Shown piece after piece: positions 34,932-38,495 of a stretch of 38,495 bases of DNA. The DNA is taken from NCBI GenBank assembly GCA_002747015.1, contig NVXI01000003.1, forward strand, positions 133,517 to 172,011, read 5' to 3'. Numbering within the stretch: position 1 is the stretch's first letter; every line of letters begins with the position of its first letter. The stretch comes from Zetaproteobacteria bacterium (lineage in GTDB: Bacteria; Pseudomonadota; Alphaproteobacteria; Micavibrionales; Micavibrionaceae). The translations under genes and the position numbers were made by a program. The notes below the pieces were generated by a model. The model worked only from the letters and a program-made list of their open reading frames with translations. It was not told the origin of the DNA and made no database searches.

Positions 34932-35303
34932 TTATACGTGCAAAGTCCTAGAAATTATTTTAATCAACCGATCTTTTTGCACAGGTTTCTTGAGAACAGC
35001 ACAAACACCGAGCTTTGACGCCTCTCCCAAAAGATCGGGATTATCATCACCAGTGACAAGAATAACAGGTGTCTCAATGTCATCACCGCGCATGGCACGA
35101 ATAAACTCAAAACCATTGATCGGCTCCATACGAACATCAACAATTGCTAGATCAATATCATCGGAAACAGATTTCAGCGCAGCCTCTCCATCAGAAACAT
35201 CACATGTCTCGTACCCGCCATCAACCAAAAAACGGCATATTTGCATACGTACAAAGTCATTATCTTCAACAACCAATATCCTAGGTTTCTGTTCTCTTGA
35301 CAC
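34932..35303 (-). CDS. Stand-alone response-regulator receiver (CheY-like)
   Basis: The 123-residue product is only a receiver domain. The acidic pair is in VVEDND (Glu13/Asp14), the phosphoacceptor is Asp56 in IVDVRMEP, a Thr/Ser switch is in LVTGDD (Thr84), and Lys106 is in LKKPV. There is no output domain, so it would act by protein contact or as a phosphate shuttle. The start is a GTG at 35303 with a weak AAAGG upstream. It is the first gene of the pilus operon, 57 bases before the secretin, which suggests it controls assembly or use of the machine. The hybrid kinase at the far end of the operon has an HPt domain that could phosphorylate it, but no pairing is proven. Confidence 0.92.
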   Translation of the reverse strand: MSREQKPRILVVEDNDFVRMQICRFLVDGGYETCDVSDGEAALKSVSDDIDLAIVDVRMEPINGFEFIRAMRGDDIETPVILVTGDDNPDLLGEASKLGVCAVLKKPVQKDRLIKIISRTLHV

Positions 35304-35336
35304 GCTCTGACCCGACCTTTCTGTTCATTCACAGAT

Positions 35337-35342
35337 ATTATA
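35337..35342 (-). promoter_or_regulatory. Candidate -10 of the pilus operon
   Basis: The 93-base gap between the receiver gene (-) and the prepilin peptidase gene (+) must contain the promoters for both. It is extremely A+T-rich. A perfect TATAAT on the minus strand lies 34 bases before the receiver GTG, and another lies at 35368-35373. No clear -35 matches either at 16-18 bases. The site is listed only as the best-placed candidate. Confidence 0.25.
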
Positions 35343-35396
35343 TGAAAAATATAAACACCATCCTAATATTATATAAAATGTGGTATAAACCTCGCC

Positions 35397-35909
35397 ATGA
35401 CAACCGTTATTACTATTGCATGCCTATGCAGCACCCTATATTTACTTGGGGTTTTAACATATATAGACCTTAAGTATCGACTGCTGCCTAACCCATATGT
35501 TGCAGGAGTTTTCGTTATGGGTATAACCTTTCAGATAACCACAAATTTTCACTTTGTATCTCCCATAGATATAATAGGTGGAATGATCGCTGGTGGTGGG
35601 CTTCTTTTTTTTGTTCGGTACATTGCAAACCGTGCATATAATCAAGATACATTAGGGCTTGGCGATGTAAAATTAATGGGTGCGGCGGGAATCTGGTTAG
35701 GGGTTGAGCACATTTTCCTTGCCATTTCCTTAGGCGCATTTGCAGGATTAGTCCACGGCATACTCTACGCACATACCACATCTAAAAAAACAGGTGAGAA
35801 CATCCCCCTCACCACCCTTTCAATTCCTGCAGGGCCTGGATTCATCTTTGGTATCATTGCCGTTGGGATTTTCAAGTTTTACACATTGCCCCTTTACCTA
35901 GGGCTATAG
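35397..35909 (+). CDS. Prepilin peptidase, single A24 domain (CpaA/TadV-like size)
   Basis: This membrane aspartic protease removes the leader from prepilins. The 170-residue product has about six hydrophobic segments and both catalytic motifs: YIDLKYRLLPN with Asp24, and the GxGD motif GLGDVKLMGAAG with Asp90. It consists only of the peptidase domain. The N-terminal methylase domain with its Cys tetrad found in PilD-type enzymes is absent, so substrates may not be N-methylated by this protein. It is divergent from the pilus operon across a 93-base gap, and its expected substrates are the two pilin-like proteins encoded at the operon's far end. The 137 bases after its stop (35910-36046) hold no gene I can support. 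Confidence 0.9.
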   Translation: MTTVITIACLCSTLYLLGVLTYIDLKYRLLPNPYVAGVFVMGITFQITTNFHFVSPIDIIGGMIAGGGLLFFVRYIANRAYNQDTLGLGDVKLMGAAGIWLGVEHIFLAISLGAFAGLVHGILYAHTTSKKTGENIPLTTLSIPAGPGFIFGIIAVGIFKFYTLPLYLGL

Positions 35910-36046
35910 GACTCTGCGGAAAATTAATTGCATTACCTCGTTAATCATCACATCAATTTATTTTCTTACTAGGCATGGGGAACGTAGACGTATAAGAATA
36001 CGGTGGTAAAGAATAATGCAGTAACAAAGTAAAGTGATAAGACAAT

Positions 36047-36955
36047 ATGAAACATTTACTTGGTATTGATGATTTAAGCTGCGATGAGATTCAGCATATA
36101 CTGAATCGTGCCAACTATTACGCGAAAGCTATGACCGATGGTCGTTGGGATCGTGAAAAATTAAAAAACAAAATCATCCTCACACTGTTTTTTGAATCAT
36201 CAACGCGGACACTGACCTCCTTCGATATTGCGGCAAAACGCCTTGGCGCGGATGTTGTTAACTGGAATGCGGAGTTAAGCTCTCTTAAAAAAGATGAGAC
36301 ATTTTCAGACACGATCGACACATTAAGCGCAATGGAGCCCGATGCCATCATCATAAGACACAGCGAATATGGCGCGCCCGGCTTTGTGGCGAACCGTGTT
36401 AATTGCCCTGTCATTAATGCAGGGGATAGCTGGCGTGAACATCCATCACAAGCTTTACTGGATGCACTAACCATCACACAAGAAAAAGGTAAACTAGACG
36501 GCCTAACCATTGCCATTTGCGGTGATGTCGCACATAGCCGTGTTGCCAGTTCCAACGCGAAGCTACTTACCAAAATGGGTGCGCATGTACGCTTTGTTGC
36601 ACCAGAATTTCTAATGCCGCAAAAACTCCCTGTTGAGAACATCGTTTGTTTTGACAACCTTGAAGAAGGCATTAAAGACGCCGATGTCGTCATGACTTTG
36701 CGTATTCAAAAGGAGCGCATGGATCGCGGCTCAATCCCAAGTGATGCGGCCTATTTCAATAATTACGGCCTGACTTTAGAACGCTTGGCCTTTGCCAAGA
36801 AAGACGCGCTGGTGATGCATCCAGGGCCGATGAACAGAGGCGTCGAGATCGCCGATGAGGTCGCCGATGATCCCACGCGCAGCCTGATGAAAAAACAAGT
36901 CGCCAACGGTATCCCAACACGTATGGCGATACTGGATATGGTTATGGGTGGGTAA
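36047..36955 (+). CDS. pyrB: Aspartate carbamoyltransferase catalytic subunit
   Basis: PyrB makes N-carbamoylaspartate from carbamoyl phosphate and aspartate in pyrimidine synthesis. The 302-residue product has the carbamoyl-phosphate loop FFESSTRTLTSFDIAAKRLG. The usual family form is 'F.E.STRT..SF', so this is normal. It also has IIRHSEYGAP, NAGDSWREHPSQALLDALT, GDVAHSRVASSN and the C-terminal HPGPMNRGVEI. No regulatory pyrI is adjacent. In many alphaproteobacteria pyrC follows, but here plsY follows directly with a one-base TAATG overlap. The ribosome binding site before the ATG is weak. Confidence 0.96.
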   Translation: MKHLLGIDDLSCDEIQHILNRANYYAKAMTDGRWDREKLKNKIILTLFFESSTRTLTSFDIAAKRLGADVVNWNAELSSLKKDETFSDTIDTLSAMEPDAIIIRHSEYGAPGFVANRVNCPVINAGDSWREHPSQALLDALTITQEKGKLDGLTIAICGDVAHSRVASSNAKLLTKMGAHVRFVAPEFLMPQKLPVENIVCFDNLEEGIKDADVVMTLRIQKERMDRGSIPSDAAYFNNYGLTLERLAFAKKDALVMHPGPMNRGVEIADEVADDPTRSLMKKQVANGIPTRMAILDMVMGG

Positions 36956-37650
36956 TGGATCACGAAAAGTTTGCCATCGTCGCTAACTCTCTCAACATAC
37001 CATGTATAGATTGTGCATATGGCCGATTCTTACTGTTATTCATTATTGTAGCTTATTTCGTAGGATCCATACCATTTGGTCTACTTATTACCAAGTTACT
37101 GGGTTATGGTGATATACGAAAATCTGGATCAGGAAACATTGGAGCAACCAATGTATTACGCATAGGGAATAAAAAGCTAGCCGCCGCCACATTGGCCCTT
37201 GATGCAAGCAAAGCAGCCATCATAGTTCATATCGCATACAAATTCATACCCTATAACTCCTACCCCAGAGTCTCTGATATGCTTATAGTCGGCCTCTTTG
37301 CAATCCTTGGTCATTGCTTTCCGATATGGCTGAAGTTCAAGGGCGGAAAAGGTGTGGCGACTGCGCTTGGGGCATTCCTTGCAGCGGTACCTTATGTGGG
37401 ACTTGCCGCTTGTATGGCATGGATATTGACTGCGAAAATTACCAAGATATCTTCCCTATCCGCTTTAGTAGCCGCAGCGATTGCACCATTTGTAACGTTC
37501 TTTATATATGGAACATACCCTGCAGGAATTTGCGCATTGATCACACTTTTGGTATGGATACGTCATAAAGACAACATCAAACGCCTGTTAAAAGGTGAAG
37601 AGCCGAAGATCGGCGCCCATAAAAACAACAGCCAGAAAAAAGAGATGTAA
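36955..37650 (+). CDS. plsY: Glycerol-3-phosphate acyltransferase PlsY
   Basis: PlsY uses acyl-phosphate to acylate glycerol-3-phosphate, the first step of phospholipid synthesis. The 231-residue inner-membrane protein shows the three family motifs: GSIPFGLLITKLLGYGDIR with SGSGNIGATNVLR, LDASKAA, and GHCFPIWLKFKGGKGVATAL. About five hydrophobic segments are visible. The N-terminus is about 24 residues longer than the usual PlsY start (VAYFVGSIPFG). The ATG at 36955 overlaps the pyrB stop, so the extension may be real and due to translational coupling. A C-terminal basic tail follows. It lies 10 bases before the next small gene. Confidence 0.94.
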   Translation: MDHEKFAIVANSLNIPCIDCAYGRFLLLFIIVAYFVGSIPFGLLITKLLGYGDIRKSGSGNIGATNVLRIGNKKLAAATLALDASKAAIIVHIAYKFIPYNSYPRVSDMLIVGLFAILGHCFPIWLKFKGGKGVATALGAFLAAVPYVGLAACMAWILTAKITKISSLSALVAAAIAPFVTFFIYGTYPAGICALITLLVWIRHKDNIKRLLKGEEPKIGAHKNNSQKKEM

Positions 37651-37660
37651 TTGAATTAAC

Positions 37661-37894
37661 ATGAGTGATAACGAAGAAAATGAACTAGAGAAAGAAAGAA
37701 CTAGAAAGGCCAGACTACTGATTGTTTTTTTTATTTCTGCAATCATTTTAATATCAGCGTCTATATACCGACACATCTCTTACTGGGAAATATGGGGATG
37801 CCACCAAGAAAATGGAAAAAAACATTGCCATGCGTTATGCTCAAGTGGTTGCGGACAGTGCGCTCAACTATTCTCGGAGGAACATAAACATTGA
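37661..37894 (+). CDS. Small Cys/His-rich single-pass membrane protein, unknown
   Basis: This 77-residue product is wedged between plsY (10 bases upstream) and dprA (overlapping by four bases, TTGA). It has a highly charged N-terminus (EENELEKERTRKARL), one membrane segment (about 19-35, LLIVFFISAIILISASI) and a C-terminal tail with five Cys (47, 56, 60, 64, 67) and five His after residue 47, as in KKHCHALCSSGCGQC. The charge pattern predicts the tail outside, in the periplasm, where it could bind metal or form disulfides. I do not recognise the family. The dprA ribosome binding site (GGAGG) lies inside it, which favours a real, coupled gene. Its own ribosome binding site is weak. Confidence 0.6.
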   Translation: MSDNEENELEKERTRKARLLIVFFISAIILISASIYRHISYWEIWGCHQENGKKHCHALCSSGCGQCAQLFSEEHKH

Positions 37895-38495
37895 ACCTAT
37901 TTCAAAGTAAACCAACCATCGAAGATTTAAACGAAACCGAACGCCTTGCATGTTTACGGCTGTTCCGTACCGATAATATCGGGCCGATCACTTACTACAA
38001 ACTTATAGAATCCTATGGCAGCGCATCTGAAGCGCTCCACGCTTTACCAGAATTATCAAAACGAGGCGGACGCAAGAAACCATTAACCGCCCCCCCCATG
38101 CGCGATATAGAACGCGAGTATAAAGCCCTGAAAAAACTCGGCGGACATATTATAACCGTGCAAGATAAAGCCTACCCCCTTGCCCTAACCGCAACAGAAG
38201 ACGCACCACCTGTCTTAAGCGTAATTGGTAATGCCGACCTGTTGAACAAATCATGTATTGCCATTGTCGGCGCGCGCAATGCCTCAATCAATGGCCGAAA
38301 GTTTGCACGTAAAATTGCGGCTGATCTGGGCGCACGCGGACAAATAATCACATCTGGTCTTGCACGCGGGATCGACACCGCCGCCCATGAGGGCAGCATC
38401 AACACAGGCACGATCGCCGTGGTCGCCAGTGGTATTGACGTGGTGTATCCAGAAGAAAATCAAAAACTCTACGAAGAAATCGCAGAAAAAGGCCT
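37891..38495 (+). CDS. dprA: DNA processing protein DprA, 5' part
   Basis: DprA binds incoming single-stranded DNA and loads RecA during natural transformation. The frame starts at TTG 37891, ten bases after GGAGG, and runs off the window end after 201 codons. No closer ATG gives the family N-terminus. The visible part has an N-terminal helical SAM-like region (LNETERLACLRLFRTDNIGP, then YYKLIESYGSASEAL), the AYPLAL turn, and the Rossmann-like core with IAIVGARNAS, TSGLARGIDTAAHEGS and AVVASGIDVVYPEEN, which are DprA hallmarks. The C-terminal winged-helix part is outside the window. It overlaps the stop of the small Cys-rich gene by four bases, so it is translationally coupled. Confidence 0.93.
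   Translation, partial: MNLFQSKPTIEDLNETERLACLRLFRTDNIGPITYYKLIESYGSASEALHALPELSKRGGRKKPLTAPPMRDIEREYKALKKLGGHIITVQDKAYPLALTATEDAPPVLSVIGNADLLNKSCIAIVGARNASINGRKFARKIAADLGARGQIITSGLARGIDTAAHEGSINTGTIAVVASGIDVVYPEENQKLYEEIAEKG

Noticed and set aside
35297..35302. Perfect plus-strand TTGACA before the prepilin peptidase gene
   Set aside because: The base pairs 17 positions on (TCTGTT) match the -10 consensus poorly, and the hexamer lies over the receiver gene start, so it is not supported as a promoter.
36118..36693. 191-residue open frame antisense to pyrB
   Set aside because: It lies entirely inside pyrB, has no ribosome binding site or domain, and its composition is that of a shadow frame.
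1..38495. tRNA, rRNA, CRISPR, insertion sequence or prophage
   Set aside because: Reading both strands, I found no cloverleaf-like genes between coding regions, no regularly spaced repeats, no transposase and no phage structural genes. The gaps are too short to hide larger elements.

Overview
The window reads as chromosomal DNA of an alphaproteobacterium with a low-to-moderate G+C content and tightly packed genes. Family-level markers for this are an ATP12-type F1-ATPase assembly chaperone, a DUF1489 protein, a crcB-rluC pair, mitochondrial-type sdhCDA and sdhB, a type II (eukaryote-like) isocitrate dehydrogenase, a MutL carrying the endonuclease metal motif, and a pyrB-plsY-dprA order. I cannot fix the genus. 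A Micavibrio-like lineage is one guess, but nothing here proves it. I saw no rRNA, tRNA, CRISPR array, insertion sequence or phage module.

Layout. 1-8110 (+): the tail of an M16 peptidase, pgi, a two-block pentapeptide-repeat protein, mutL, a small membrane protein and a large membrane-embedded spermidine-synthase-like protein. 8092-11754 (-): crcB, rluC, an AsmA-like protein and ATP12, read in that order. 11856-14010: an EamA transporter (+) convergent with rarA (-). 14081-16723: nadA-nadC (+), DUF1489 (-), a DUF167/YggU protein (+). 16737-21736: the TCA block, with sdhC-sdhD-sdhA (-) and sdhB (-) separated by an oppositely oriented icd (+). 21887-25509: a TerB-like protein (+), asd (-), a cytosolic hybrid histidine kinase (+). 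25537-35303 (-): an almost 10-kb type IV pilus / type II secretion-like operon. 35397-35909 (+): its divergent prepilin peptidase. 36047-38495 (+): pyrB, plsY, a small Cys/His-rich membrane protein and the start of dprA.

The most interesting block is 23539-35909. In transcription order the minus-strand operon encodes a lone receiver domain, a lipoprotein secretin, a periplasmic protein that appears to join three ASH-like beta-sandwich domains to a PilP/GspC-like connector domain, a GspE/PilQ ATPase, a GspF/PilR platform protein, a GspL/PilO2-like and a GspM-like bitopic protein, and two pilin-like proteins without the usual Glu5. A single-domain prepilin peptidase is divergently transcribed at one end, and a sensor-less hybrid kinase ending in an HPt domain lies at the other. 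The parts list is close to a complete secretin-type filament machine, but no canonical major pilin or retraction ATPase is present in the window.

A second point is the TCA block. The icd product keeps the isocitrate and metal ligands of type II enzymes but carries Asp-Leu where NADP enzymes have Arg-His, which predicts NAD use. Its gene shares a 245-bp divergent promoter region, with a perfect 8-bp-arm palindrome, with the detached sdhB.

No gene-free stretch exceeds 300 bases. The largest gaps are 17547-17791 and 33280-33473, and both are described.
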